A stretch of DNA of 64,000 nucleotides from Apoda limacodes. Its lineage: Eukaryota; Arthropoda; Insecta; Lepidoptera; Limacodidae. The stretch spans positions 22,972,501 through 23,036,500 of the forward strand of contig OX291557.1 of NCBI GenBank assembly GCA_946406115.1, written 5' to 3'. Positions 8,284 through 20,070 of the stretch are shown one piece after another. The notes beneath the pieces were generated by a model. That model had not been told where the DNA came from. It was given only the letters and a program-made list of their open reading frames with translations, and searched no databases. Made by a program: the position numbers and the translations under genes. Positions within the stretch are counted from its first letter, which is position 1. Each line of letters starts with the position of its first letter.

Positions 8284-11200
8284 TCAGAAAAATGAGCAAT
8301 GTCCCCAAGCAAACGTTTTTATGTTGTCTTCCATTATTCGACTTTTTTCGTCATTGGAAGACAAAGCTACTTTGTTAACAGATCTTGTAAATATTTCATG
8401 TTTAAGAGACTTAAAAAAAACATTTTTTCTTCGTAGGATTTTGTCTTTTTTCTTCAAAGACTTATAATAGTCATTGAAATGAACACCATTTAAAACATAT
8501 TTTTGAACACCTTTAGCCTTTTTTATTTCGCACGATTCCGTTCTAATACAATATAACTTAGATCGCAACCCAACAAACTCTACAATATTTTGACCTCCTA
8601 ATTCATCTTTAAACAAACCTGGCACTTTTTTGTTGACGCGTTTAATTTGATATTTATTTAGCTCCGAGTAATTACTTGTATCAAAATAGTGCTTTAAATT
8701 TAGCTTTAAATGCTTATAGAAGTCTTTTGTTTCTATTGAATATAAAAAACTATCAGTATCGGTATAACACATTTTTAAATTAGAGCCGTAAAAAGGTTTC
8801 ATAATAGTATAGTGAAAATTATACATATGGCTTTTGGATAGTTCTAAGACTGTGAAACCTATGTATATAGGTTTATCAAGGACTACTTTCTCTGGTTTCA
8901 ATTGAACAGCTACACAATTTTCGGTAAATGTAGTTGAACTATGAAAGTTAGGTCTAGATATTAACTGCTCTGCACAGTAATTTTTTTTTGTCTTGTTTTT
9001 ATCATCACTCCATTGATTTACTATTTTAACGTCTAATCTATTCTCTGTGTTTTCCAAAGTTTTTCCAAATATGCTGTTATTCATTAGTTTGAAAAAGTCT
9101 TGTTCAAATACAGATTTAGCTTGTTGCCTTAGTTTAGTGTTTAGGTCAATATAGTCTTTTAGATAAGGGCTTTGTTTGAATTTTATTACTCGATGCACGG
9201 TAGTCAACTTAAGTCCCGCTTTTAAACACAGTTTCAAATGGACGTAATGAATAGCGTAAAAAAATTTGTCGTATAAATTAGGAATCAATTTTGATGTTTT
9301 TGAACCGGGTGGAACACATTTTTGAGGACAGAACGGTAAATCATTGTGTGAATCATGAAGTTCTTCTGGATATTCGATATCTACTTCTAAAATGTACCCA
9401 TATACGTTTTCGTCTGGTATTTTGCAAACGTTTAATTCATCGATTTCTCGTCTATCTAATAGTCTAAAATCAGAATATGGTAAGTATGCGCACATAGCGT
9501 AACCATATAAATTGTTACAATCAATATAAATAAGGTATTTCTCAGGTTCAGCAGGGTTATAATTATTTAAATACTTATTGTTGGCTTTTGCGAACCGCGT
9601 AGAACATAAGCATACTCCTCCCCGTATTCCTTTTTGAAGCATTCGAATGATTTCTAGATCATTAATAAGTTCTAATTTAATATTAGTTTTTAATAACATA
9701 CTGTCCCAGCTCAAAGCAGGAGCTGTCAAATAATAAGCAGCATCGACTTCGAAATTCAACCTACAAGTAGCTCGAAATTTTTGAAAAACATCGGCTAATA
9801 ATAAAATATCCGTCAGTAGGTACAGATCTGTGTATTTCCCTAAGTTTTGAATCTTAAACGTATTCCAAACCTAAAGGGCGTGATTATAGCCCTCTTTAGA
9901 GATATTTTGATTTGTTAGTGTACTAAAAAAATCTTCATAGGACGGTAAGTTAGTTTCGTCATACGATTTCCAGCTTTTCATATATTCATACGGATATACT
10001 CCTTTGCGTCTCAACAATTTAAACTTTGTTTTATTCGTAAAAAACTTAGACAAGTTGACCAAGTCTTTGGTAATTAAATTTTCCGCTAACTTTTGTAAAC
10101 TAGCTCCTAAAAATTTAAATGAATCTACAAAACGGACTGGAACAAAGCTTCCTTCTTCGGTTGAAAAAAAATTTGTAAATGAAATGTAATTTTCTTTAGT
10201 TTTAGCTATCACTTTTATTTTGCCACGAATATCTCCCAGCTCACGTATAAATAAATGTGCATCGTAGCCTGAAAGGTTGTGAAAAAACACTGGAATGAAT
10301 TTTGGTAATTGGAAATGTATATTGCAGTAAGAATGTGCGGCACCCCTATATTTGCCTGTTAGGTGGTCATGATCTCTTACTTTATCATCAAATAACAATT
10401 GGGAGCAAATAGAACAGTCTCTGGCATTAGTGAAATCTTTTGAATTATTTTCGGTAAATATTAATGGCACAGGATTATTCAAAATTTTATATATCTTTAG
10501 AACGTCGCGTTGAAGATATTCTATAAATTTCTCAACACAGTTTGGACCCCTATATGACACATATTTTTTAAAGAAGTATCGTACGAGCATACAATGTAAT
10601 AACCAAACGCGGCAGGAACATGTTTTTGCAAGTCTGACGTAAAACCACCTTTGTTAAAAGTTTGATTTGTTTGGCATGGTTCTAAAAAACATTCGAAATC
10701 TGCATAAATGACAAAGGGTACGTCTTGCATACGCTCAAAATGCGTAAACTGTAAAATTGAGCCTTTATTAGGCAATTTGGTCGATACCCCTCCACATACA
10801 TGCTCATCAAAATTAGTTTTACAATTAAAAAAAAGCAAGCAGTCATCGCAAAAAAAGATTTTCCCATGATGTTTAGTAGTTTGGGATCTAACCAATCGTT
10901 CCAAGTTTTTAATTAGACAGTAATGACTACGGGACTTATTTTGCAAGAATAGAAGATTGACATGACGCTTTTTTCTATGTGTTGTTCTATACAATGGTCC
11001 AATTATTTTATTATTGGAATTCAAGCCGTAAACGTTGACACTAATTCTGTGATTATTTTTTTCAAATATTTTAATGTCCGAGAATGTCGCCGGAAATGCC
11101 ATATTTTTGGTGTTAAGTACATCTTCGAAGTGAGGATAAGACGTAGTTCTGTCTGCGTTTGATTTAGCTGGGAACAATGCTGCAATTATACTCCACAAAA

Positions 11201-11829
11201 AACAAAAATTATCGTTTTTTTTTACATTAATACAAGCTTTTTTATTTTTTACATATTTTGGCAATTCAATAAAACTTGAAGCTTGAATTTAAATTAATTT
11301 CTAAATACAGGCTTTTTAAAAATGACCACCCACTGTCCTTCTCTTGGAATTCGCTAATTTTTTTATTTATTTTTGACACAAGATCAGAATACAAGTGGTT
11401 AAAATTGTAATTTTGATGAATAATTACATTTTCTGTTGCAAAAGATTTAATTTCAATATAGTCATTTTTCGGTAAAATGAACTCTCCAAAAAATTCAAAA
11501 TTTACTTTCAAATTAACATGTTGTGCTAATTTAACATCGATAAGCTGTCGTACAGCACGACGCAAAGGTATTCGAGATAAGAACGTGTAAGGTGTAAGCA
11601 GATACGAATTTGCTGAGCTGTTACTTGATGGCAACCTCGAGGCATTGCTAGTGGGGCAATGCACCCTGTAACTAGAAATACGGTTTCTGAATGCTGAACT
11701 AATTTTTTCTACACATTCATTGATCTCAATAGCGCTATTATTCTTATGAATATTACTACGAAGATGGGCAGAAAATATCCTACTCGAAACATCTTGTTCG
11801 CAAACAGTACAAAAAACTTTTTTACTCAT
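8284..11829 (-). pseudogene. Maverick protein-primed type DNA polymerase B, broken in three places
   Basis: The replicative polymerase of the element, family B with 3'-5' exonuclease. The start at 11829 encodes a C2H2-like finger (FCTVCEQD...H...H). The exonuclease motifs follow in order: Exo I YADFECF (about 10690-10710), Exo II FFHNLSGYDAH (about 10255-10290) and Exo III TDLYLL (about 9815). The polymerase motifs are A, YIDCNNLYGYAM (about 9500), B, NNSIFGKTLEN (about 9070), and C, YTDTDSFLYS (about 8755). The end carries the family-typical DNIKTFAWGH. The breaks are a frameshift near 11265, a frameshift at about 10520-10590 beside a T-run at about 10565, and an in-frame TAG at 9871-9873 between Exo II and Exo III. 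All catalytic motifs survive, so the lesions look fairly young. Confidence 0.92.
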
Positions 11830-12169
11830 ATTTACATAGATCAGTAGTATGGCTCTTAAGAGTTGTCAGTGTGGTCATATATTTACTGTCGGAAAATCTA
11901 AATTTCTATAAACAAAAAAACCAAATTTAAAAAAAGTATTCGTATTTTAAGCACATTAAGGAAGTTGTTAATAAAATGACTTATTTAGGTTATCTACTTT
12001 TTATCCCAGGAAAAAATTAGTAATTTATCTGGTATTATATGTAATCAAAATTATACTTCATATGTTACTAAAATTATTTGTATGATAAAAAAAACTAAGT
12101 ACAGTATCTACCTATTTAGTTACTTTATTATTACTAATAAAAAAAATTAGGAGCTAGTTTACAAAAGTT
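11830..12169. other. Right flank of the Maverick, junction to host DNA not resolved
   Basis: No gene is seen. The right terminal inverted repeat and 6-bp target duplication of the element should lie near here, but the partner end is outside the window, so the border cannot be set. A TTTATT at 12124-12129 gives a polyadenylation signal on the minus strand for the host gene that ends at 12170. Confidence 0.4.
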
Positions 12170-13334
12170 TCATTCTTTTTTATTAGAGTAAAACTTGCCT
12201 TCTTGGACAAACTTTAGCTTTGCTTTTCTGAGAAAAATTCTTAGTTCCTCCAAATCGGATGACGACGCTTGAAAGCGTAACGCAACTTGGGCTTTCTCCA
12301 AACGCTCTTTCCACCCAGTAGCAGCAATAACGTCTTTGGTGTTGTAAACTCTCAGCTCGATGAAAGTATCGCCGTCGAGTTCCGCGGTCCGACGCAGCAC
12401 ACCATCCGCCACTCGCCGGGTCAGAGACGACGTAAGCCCCTGCTGAGCGGCAGCACGAGCAGACCGAGAAGCTTCAAGTTCGTCTTCACTGTCCGAAAAC
12501 AGGAGTCTGTAGCTCGAGGACCGTTTTCGTGATGATTGCGGACAATGAGCGCTCAGCGATGCAGTCACAGTTCCTCGCGCCTTCCCTTCCACTTCCTTGC
12601 GCGGTTTTTTTACTTTTGGCTCTGCCTTAACAGAACTTGCTTCGATCCTGTGTATCAAAAATATAAGAAGTCAATATTTATTTCCATAAAGAAATTATGT
12701 ACTGCACGTACAGTATTCTTAATACTACCAGTAATAAATAGGCCTCAGTATTCTTATTTAAAGTACTAATTTATGTTTAAAAATAAATATTAATGTTATA
12801 AAATCAATGGCTTTACTATCCTCTTTAATCATTAGGGTTTAGTATTTAATTTGAATACAGTGAACTTAATAAGTAATGAAACTATTAAAAGCGTAAGACA
12901 AAATTAATCTCTTACAACACACCTTCAACAATCCGAATCTAGATACTTTGGACACTTGATATAAACACTTTTACTAATTACGTCTTTAATCCGAACATAA
13001 TACAAAAAAAAAGTGTGCAGTCAACAAGGCAAGTAAGATAAGTTCGGATTAAATAGGTAGGAATAGTTGGTAGGAGTGTTTATATCAAGTGTCCCAAAGT
13101 ATCTAGATTCGGATTATGGAGGGTGTGTTGTATGGGAGATATGACAAAACTAGAAATTCTGAGGTCAGCTTTTGGAGTTATAAAAAGATTTATGTAAATT
13201 ACATTTTTCAACAAAAATAATTGAGTTTTCCATATTAAACTAACCTAGTCTCGCCGTCGTCTGAATCGGAAAAGGAAAAGCAGGTGGTTCCCTCTTTTCC
13301 AACCTTCCTCTTCTGTTTGAATTCAAACTCCGAC
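12170..13334 (-). CDS. Unidentified host gene, 3' exons (12170-12647 and 13245-13334)
   Basis: Two exons with matching splice signals. The 90-nt exon 13334-13245 follows a TTACAG acceptor and ends at AG/GTTAGT. The last exon, 12647-12170, follows an ACACAG acceptor and ends in a stop. Joined in phase 2, the frame stays open and encodes a basic, Lys-rich N-terminal part, two acidic Ser/Asp motifs (FSDSDDGE in the first exon, FSDSEDELE in the second, both likely CK2 sites) and a more ordered C-terminus (ELDGDTFIELRVYNTKDVI, then a long helix). It looks like a nuclear protein; I cannot name it. Codon use is more GC-rich than in the neighbouring element. The start exon is unresolved: a good donor lies at about 13735, and an ATG with a phase-compatible but weaker donor lies at 13524-13486 inside a fold-back repeat. 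Confidence 0.7.
12912..13131. mobile_element. Fold-back MITE inside the host gene intron
   Basis: The left arm (about 12912-12970, containing AATCCGAATCTAGATACTTT and CACTTGATATAAACACT) returns as its reverse complement at about 13073-13131. Inner sequences (TTTAATCCGAAC) are also inverted. The whole would form an imperfect hairpin of about 220 bp. No coding capacity is visible. It is entirely intronic. Confidence 0.75.
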
Positions 13335-13431
13335 CTGTAACAATATAGTAGTTAGAAAGATCTTGACTTCTCATTATATTTATAGACGTATTTACCTAAA
13401 ATTGATTCGCATTATTTAGAAAAGTAACAAG

Positions 13432-13611
13432 AACAGGGCCTTTATTCAATTACGAACAAATCATATAATTTCGAGATGATTTTGACCTACGCTGCCGCTT
13501 TACATCTTTAGTCTTTTCTTTCATGTTTCAGAACGTTAAGCCATAGAGTAATGTAGATCATAATCATCTCGAAACAAGATGGATTACACAGAGTTAAATA
13601 AAAGCCTGTTA
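13432..13611. mobile_element. Second short inverted-repeat element
   Basis: Terminal blocks AACAGG-CTTTTATT-AA and inner blocks TTTCGAGATGATT-TGA-CTAC face each other as inverted copies at about 13432-13490 and 13550-13611. This is a MITE-like structure of about 180 bp. It contains the candidate start exon of the host gene at 13486-13524. Confidence 0.55.
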
Positions 13612-14817
13612 TAAAATTAACATTACAGATTTATGTACAGATAATACTAAGTTTAAAACTTTAATTTAAAATAAATGATTAAACAAACACACAGATTACT
13701 TCAAAGTTAAAACTTACGAACATAATTTTTGATGCTTTGATCCTCAGCTTGAAAATTAGAAGTTCACCAATAGCAGCTTCACAGCTTGGTTGTTTAGCAG
13801 CACTTATTCACACCCAAGAGTGTTGGAAATTGTGTATATTTTTAACCGGAAAATAAGGCTTAAAAAGGGAAAAGTCAGAGATCTGCAACCTTTTATTACA
13901 GTTAACTATAATCAGAAGAAATTAAATCGTACACACTGGTACCATACATAATCAGCTGACACCGAGCGATAGCAAATTAGACTCCAAAAGAAAAGACCTT
14001 GGTTTTCTTAGTTCAAGAGTCAAGTAACATAAATTGTAGTTTAACCTACAATAAAGTACTATGAAGTGTAGGTTAACCAAACTTATAGTATTATAAACAG
14101 GTATTTACGTTCATACTAAATAAAGATTATTCAAGTTTTATACGCTTACTGTTATACGTGTTTAGTACAAATATATTGTTAAGTCATCTAAATTTATAAT
14201 ATACCAATTAGGTTTTGTACCCCTTAAATTGTTTCAAGTCAGCAAAACGGCATTCCCATAGAAAAGATTGAAGAATAAATATATTTAATTACTATTTTAT
14301 TTTACATTAATAACAGAAATATGAAGTACAAAGAATATGCCGCTATTTGGTTTGGGGTTCAATGTTGAATATAAGAATGGTTCTACTCAGTGTCCGCGAA
14401 TATAAATTACTTATATGTTATAATTAATTGTTTTGGCATACCTTATTTATGTTTGTAAGGAAAAATAAGATAAAGGTAAAACTAGTAAAATAAAAAGTCT
14501 TGTGCTTTAATGTTAAAACAAGTTACCTACTCGAATATATATTTTTCAATTACCTTAATTACTTATAGTTTTTTAATTTTTAAACCTCAAAAGGCTCGCT
14601 TAAAAGTTTTTGTTTGTTTTCTTAATCATATTATTTTGCTCTAAGTATATAGTACCCAATAGAAATAACAAAACTAAACCATAAATAATTAAACAGGTAC
14701 GTAAGGAACCCAGAGCAGATTATGCCGCTTAGATATCGTAACACAAAGAAAAGCCGCATTAATGTTTCTTTCCATAAGATTTGTAGAATAGGTAGCTAGA
14801 ACGAGCTAGACGAATCT
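13612..14817. other. Gene-poor stretch upstream of the host gene
   Basis: AT-rich DNA with no recognised coding region or RNA gene. A consensus splice donor on the minus strand (ATGTTC/GTAAGT, at about 13735) suggests a 5' exon of the 12170-13334 gene, whose promoter would lie around 13750-13900. The direction and spacing fit; the exon itself is not proven. Confidence 0.4.
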
Positions 14818-15770
14818 ACTAAGTGGCGGACTGAAAATGGGTTGTTTTGTTTCCTCTGGTTTCTTCGCGGACGTGATACAAAGAATAGTGTTTAACTCAG
14901 GTCTAAGTGATCAATTCCACCCTCGAACTATAATATTTAAAAAATATCTCGTGGTGTAATTGATGAGCTACATCCCATATTGGGCAGTTTACTATAATAT
15001 TCCTTATTTACATTACGTTTTTAAGTGGCTCGTGTTCTAAAACGCTTGACAAGCCATTTTGGCAATCAGCGCTGTAAGGGCTCCGTGATTTTAGGTTCGG
15101 CGCCATTCTGGCCGCCATCTTGGATATTTCACTATCAGTCCAGATTTCGCTAGATCAATTGTCATTTTTAGATTCAGTAGGGTCGATATAGTAAAAAAAT
15201 ACCTTCTGCCCATAAGTAATGAAAAGTAATATAATTATATAATACTTTTGGGCTCAAGGTCACATTAAAAAAAACATTTTAAAAAAACAAAAAAGGAGTG
15301 TTTTTTTCTATATTTTGACTAGACTATGTGTACTAGCGATGAGCCGCCGAGCTATGACAATAAACACCAGACCGACCATCCGATCAACCGAATCAAACTG
15401 GGAAAGTCAAATCTTGTATAGTATGTACACCTGGATGTATATATATGTCACTTAGAAGTAAGAACCTACCTATTATTAAAAAAAAACCCCAATGCTCTAT
15501 ATTTAAATTTAAAATCCTGTCTCTCACTTACTAACCCTAAGGTTCAAATTCTCTGTGCAGCAAAAGTGACATTGAAATCAAACCAGGCAATCACTATTAC
15601 ACAGTCTGACGGTGTTGCCCATTTCGTAAAATTTAAAAAAAATACTCTATTTTATAATTTAAATGTATGACTATTGGTATACTAATGAAAAATTACAATG
15701 CAATTAAAAGTGGTGTGGTGGTGCAATTAAAAGATATTGCATAAAATGGAGCCGATCATCCGATGGGAAC
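14818..15770. repeat. Dispersed repeat family X, longest copy
   Basis: Starts at AAGTGGCGGAC. It includes the phrases TCGTGGTGTAATTGATGA, GTTCTAAAACGCTTGAC and GGTCGATATAGTA, and ends in a CAGTCTGACGGTGTTGCCCA block. The same phrases recur in the same order at 52900-53720, and the first half recurs at 28570-28990. No coding potential is seen. It is probably a non-autonomous transposon; I could not find clear terminal repeats. Confidence 0.65.
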
Positions 15771-16490
15771 ACCCATACCATGAACTGTACTACCATCACC
15801 AACTGTAATATCAATAATAGTATCTGGTAAAATATAATTACCTACGGCTTTGATGATATCCCTGCGATATACACATAGCTAAGTCTTAGCTTTGTGGATG
15901 GGTATAAAAACAGTCATGTACGCAGTCTTCTGCGTATTAATTCTTATACTATGCATATACACATTTATAATTAATAATCTACCTAGCAAAAAATATAATA
16001 CATAAGCATATACCAATGCACTATAATTACATTTCAAATCCTGTCTCTTGCCTACTAACCATATGGTTGTAACTCTCTGTGCAGCAAAAGAGACATTGTT
16101 GTGTACAAAGCTATAGGTCTTAGCTTTGTGTATGGGTATAAAAACCATCATGTACGCAGTCGCCTTGGTATTATTTCTTATACTATGCATATACACATTT
16201 TTAAGCAAGAACCTGCCTAGCAAAAAGTATAACATAAAAGTATATCCCAATGCACTATAATTACATTTCGAATCCTGTTTCTTACCTACTAACCCTATGA
16301 TTCCAATTCTCAATTCCAAAGCAATTACTGTTTTACAGTCTGACTTTGTTGCCTATTTAGTCAAATTATAAAAAAAACACTCTGTTTTTTTAATGTATGA
16401 CTATTTGTGTGATGCAAAACAACAATGTAATTAAAAGTGGTCTAAGATATTGTTTAAACTGGAGCCGATAAACAAAACCCATACCATTAA
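15771..16490. repeat. Tandemly duplicated part of repeat family X
   Basis: Two to three diverged units of roughly 240 bp share CTTAGCTTTGTG-ATGGGTATA, ATGTACGCAGTC and CTATGCATATACACATTT. A 146-codon open frame on the minus strand spans two units, but it reads the repeat twice and also exists in the copy at 32567-32842. I treat it as repeat sequence, not a gene. Confidence 0.6.
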
Positions 16491-16624
16491 ATTATCCATA
16501 CCAAAAATTAGATTAGGAGCAGATACGAGTATTATTTCTAGTAAACAATAAGTAAAAAACGGATTAGTGCAAATGATAAGTTTATTGTAGTCGTGTAGAG
16601 TGCGCAGTCATGTCAATGTACCTC

Positions 16625-19600
16625 TCAACCCTTGTGTCCGGGACCCTTGGGGCTGGGGCCGCTTGCTTCAGAGGTTTCCACGGAGTCTAGAACATAAAGG
16701 AAAATATTAACATTACAATAGAAAACTTTTCATGCTTGAACTGTTGTTGTTAGAAATAGCTTGATCACATCACTTGTCGGCACCTACTTATTAGTCACGG
16801 AGCAATACAAACCGTTTATTTTAAAGTTATTGTTCTGTAATCAACAAAATATTAAATTTAAACAAAATAACTCATAACATGATGGTATTGTTTTTTAAAT
16901 TAATATATTTTATTCTGTCTGTAAATTTTTGTACGTTTATGTTTGTCAACAGATTTTCATGAGGAGAAAAAGCAAACTAAAATAAGTGAAGAACAATAAG
17001 ATAAATAAGCACTAGAAATTAACAAAATGATCATAAAAACTCTTAGCAAAAAGTTACATTAATAAGAAAGAAATTGAAAATCAGTGTCAGTTTTCCATTA
17101 AATTAAAAATCGGATTTGTTTATTGACGCTCACTCAAAAATACGTAACATTCATTAGTTTAAGAGCTCAATTATTTAGACTTAAAAAATGTTTATTTAGT
17201 TTTTCGATTTTCAATAACAGTAACTAGTTTACTACAGTAACTTTTTGACAGTTTACCTTATTGTTAAATAGTTTTGTATTTTATTTTTTTGCGGCAAATA
17301 TGTACGCCTGCAAAAAGTGCTGCTCGTACATCGAACATCCAACGTTCGCTGTGCTAATATAAGAAAACGATTAGAAGAATTTAATGACTACGTCGAAAGT
17401 TCTCATCAAGATGAATGCAATTCCGTTAAAGATTTTCCCGAATTTGCTCCGTCTCTAGTTCCCTCTATATTGTTCTTAATTTTTCTACCTTTAGAGATTG
17501 ATATTATATCACTAAAATAAAACCAACTTCGATATAGATTCTCCCAAAAAACTACAATACTCCAATAACCAAAGAACGTCAAAAGTTATGCATGGTAAAT
17601 AATTTACACGTAGACTGAGAATTGACCTGAGTCACTGGAAGAGAAATCACTGGTGTCAGTGGCGACCGTGGTGTCGTCAGAGGTTGTGCTGTCGGAGGTG
17701 GTGTCGTCAGAGGTGGTGCCGTCTGAGGTGGTGTCGTCAGAGGTTGTGCCGTCAGAGGTGGTGTCGTCAGAGGTTGTGCTGTCTGTGGCGGTGTCGTCAG
17801 TGGTGGTGCCGTCTGTGGCGGTGTCTTCTAAGGTAGAGTCCGCGGTAGTGTCTGAGGAGGATTCTGTGGGCGTAGTGGTTTCTCCTTCGGCGGTCGCGGT
17901 GGAGACTGTGGTGTCGTCAGAGGTTGTACCGTCTATGGCGGTGTCGTCTAAGGTAGAGTCCGCGGTAGTGTCTGTGGCGGAGTCCGTGGAAGTTGTGCTG
18001 TCTCCTTCGGCGGTCGCGGGGGAGACCATGGTGTCGTCAGAGGTTGTGCCGTCTGAGGTGGTGTCGTCAGAGGTTGTGCTTTCTGTGGCGGTGTCGTCTA
18101 AGGTAGAGTCCGCAGTAGTGTCGGTGGTGGAGTCCGTGGACGTAGTGCTTTCTCCTTCGGCTGTCGCGGTTGCGACCGTGGTGTCGTCAGAGGTTGTGCC
18201 ATCTGTGGTGGTGTCGTCAGAGGTGGTGCCGTCTATGGCGGTGTCGTCTAAGGTAGAGTCCGCGGTAGTGTCTGTGGCAGAGTCCGTGGACGTAGTGCTT
18301 TCTTCTTTGGCGGTCGCGGTGGAGACCGTGGTGTCGTCAGAGGTTGTGCCGTCTGAGGTGGTGTCGTCAGAGGTGGTGCCGTCTGTGGCGGTGTCGTCTA
18401 AGGTAGAATCCGCGGAAGTGTCTGTGGCGGAGTCCGTGGACTTAGTGCTTTCTTCTTCGGCGGTCGCAGTGGAGACTGTGGTGTCTTCAGAGGTTGTGCC
18501 TTCTGAGGTGGTGTCGTCAGAGGTGGTGCCGTCTGTGGCGGTGTCGTCTAAGGTAGAGTCCGCGGTAGTGTCTGTGGCGGAGTCCGTGGACGAACTGCTC
18601 TCTTCTTCGGCGGTCGCGGTGGAGACCATTGTGTCGTCAGAGGTTGTGCCATCTGTGGTGGTGTCGTCAGAGGTGGTGCCGTCTGTGGCGGTGTCGTCTA
18701 AGGTAGAATCCGCGGAAGTGTCTTTGGCGGAGTCCGTCGACTTAGTGCTTTCTTCTTCGGCGGTCGCAGTGGAGACTGTGGTGTCTTCAGAGGTTGTGCC
18801 GTCTGAGGTGGTATCGTCAGAGGTGGTGCCGTCTGTGGCGGTGTCGTCTAAGGTAGAGTCCGCGGTAGTGTCTGTGGCGGAGTCCGTAGACGTAGTGCTT
18901 TCTTCTTGGGCGGTCGCGGTGGACACCATCACGAGTCCGACCTGAGAATGGAAACTCAGTTGGATTACTTACGTCTTTATTGATTATGTTACAAAAACAT
19001 AATACTGAAAATCATTGAAGAACTATTAAAACATGCTTTCGTAAAGTTTTAATAATGCATGATTTCTAAGCGCATTCAACGATTGACATAGTCTTACTTA
19101 TTATTCTTAATTTTATTACTTACTTTTTTTCAATTAATACTAATTTTTATCTATCGTGCTTTTACTGGAAAAGTAAATTTCAACTTGTAGGTAATACGTA
19201 AAGACAAATACATTTATCAAACCTAGTTAACAATATACAAGTCATTAACGCCTAAATAATGTCGTCCCGGCAGCATAAGGTTTGCTGGGGACACTGCTTT
19301 AGTTTGCTGGGGACACTTCTTTAATTTTCAGGGAACACTTCTTTACAATTTAAAGTTTTAACAGATATTTTATGAGGAACTGAATAAGGCATTATTTTAA
19401 ATTATAAATTAGTCTAATGTTAATAATTTATCACGAGTTTTTAGTGTTAGATGCGGAAGACCACCAATGTCATGCACCAACTTCACGTTAATTATTTTTT
19501 GTTTTATTATAAATGACTATTAAACCCAAATTTAAACATTTTCACCAAGTGTAGTAGTTTTATTTACTATTAAAAAAGTTTTGTAGGTACAAGCGTCGAT

Positions 19601-19999
19601 CTCTCAGTCATACATTTTTTGTGGGTAAATCTTCATAGTAAAAAGTATGGGCACCATTGTACACGTGGTAACGCTGCAAATGCAAATACAATACTTGTGT
19701 AACAAAAAATTCTGTTCACAGACTAGAATCTAGGGTATTTCAGAGAGATTCAGGGGGATAGACATTTTAGTTCGCAGAACATTTTATGAAAACCTTTTAT
19801 ATAATCATAAAAATATAAACTTTTGCAGCCAAAAATTTATGTTCAGAAATAAATACCACTGTGTTCAAATGTGCCATATAGTTTCTAATATTTTTCAACA
19901 GCTCTTTATAGGTAAATTCAGATCATATATAAAAAAAAGTACAATAGTAAAAAAAAAAAAACTTACTAGCAGAATGAGTAGGTACAGTGAAGATTTCAT
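16625..19999 (-). CDS. Secreted Thr/Ser/Asp-rich repeat protein A (exons 19999-19967, 18941-17627, 16686-16625)
   Basis: A three-exon model supported by splice sites and phases. Exon 1 encodes [11 protein letters not shown] and ends at CTA/GTAAGT. Exon 2 opens after TTCTCAG with [11 protein letters not shown], completing a hydrophobic signal peptide, and ends at TCAG/GTCAAT in phase 1. Exon 3 follows TTCTAG and encodes [20 protein letters not shown] and a stop. The product is about 469 residues. The mature part consists of imperfect 50-residue repeats (150-bp units) built from [19 protein letters not shown] and [14 protein letters not shown] phrases. It has no cysteine and is dominated by Thr, Ser and Asp, as in mucin-like or silk-type extracellular proteins with dense O-glycosylation potential. 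The function is unknown. A paralogue with identical architecture lies at 41676-44319. Confidence 0.85.
16930..17600. other. Extra sequence in the last intron of gene A
   Basis: The corresponding intron of gene B (41738-42036) is about 300 bp, while this one is 940 bp. The surplus starts near 16930 and holds a decayed plus-strand frame around 17299-17520 (a cysteine-rich MYACKKCCSYIEHP start in one frame, RKRLEEFNDYVESSHQDEC in another). I do not recognise the protein. It looks like a transposon or gene fragment inserted after the duplication. Confidence 0.45.
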
Positions 20000-20049
20000 G
20001 TTTAAGAATGAAACTGCAAGATCGATTGAAAGTCGGTCACTGCTTCCCC

Positions 20050-20070
20050 GATTTATATACTACTTGCAGC
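20050..20070 (-). promoter_or_regulatory. TATA box of gene A
   Basis: On the minus strand, TATATAAAT lies about 50 bp upstream of the ATG at 19999, preceded by a GGCGCTGCAAGTAG block. The same block and TATA are present before gene B. Conservation between copies supports a core promoter. Confidence 0.7.

Noticed and set aside
12287..12769. Plus-strand frames of 77-81 codons
   Set aside because: Antisense of the GC-rich host exon 12170-12647, which has good splice signals on the minus strand.
15879..16319. 146-codon minus-strand frame
   Set aside because: Reads two tandem units of a dispersed repeat; the same peptide appears at 32567-32842 in another copy of the repeat.
17653..18945. 430-codon plus-strand frame (Val/Ser/Glu repeats)
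   Set aside because: Antisense of the repeat exon of gene A. It has no splice, signal or domain features, and the sense strand has a full gene model.
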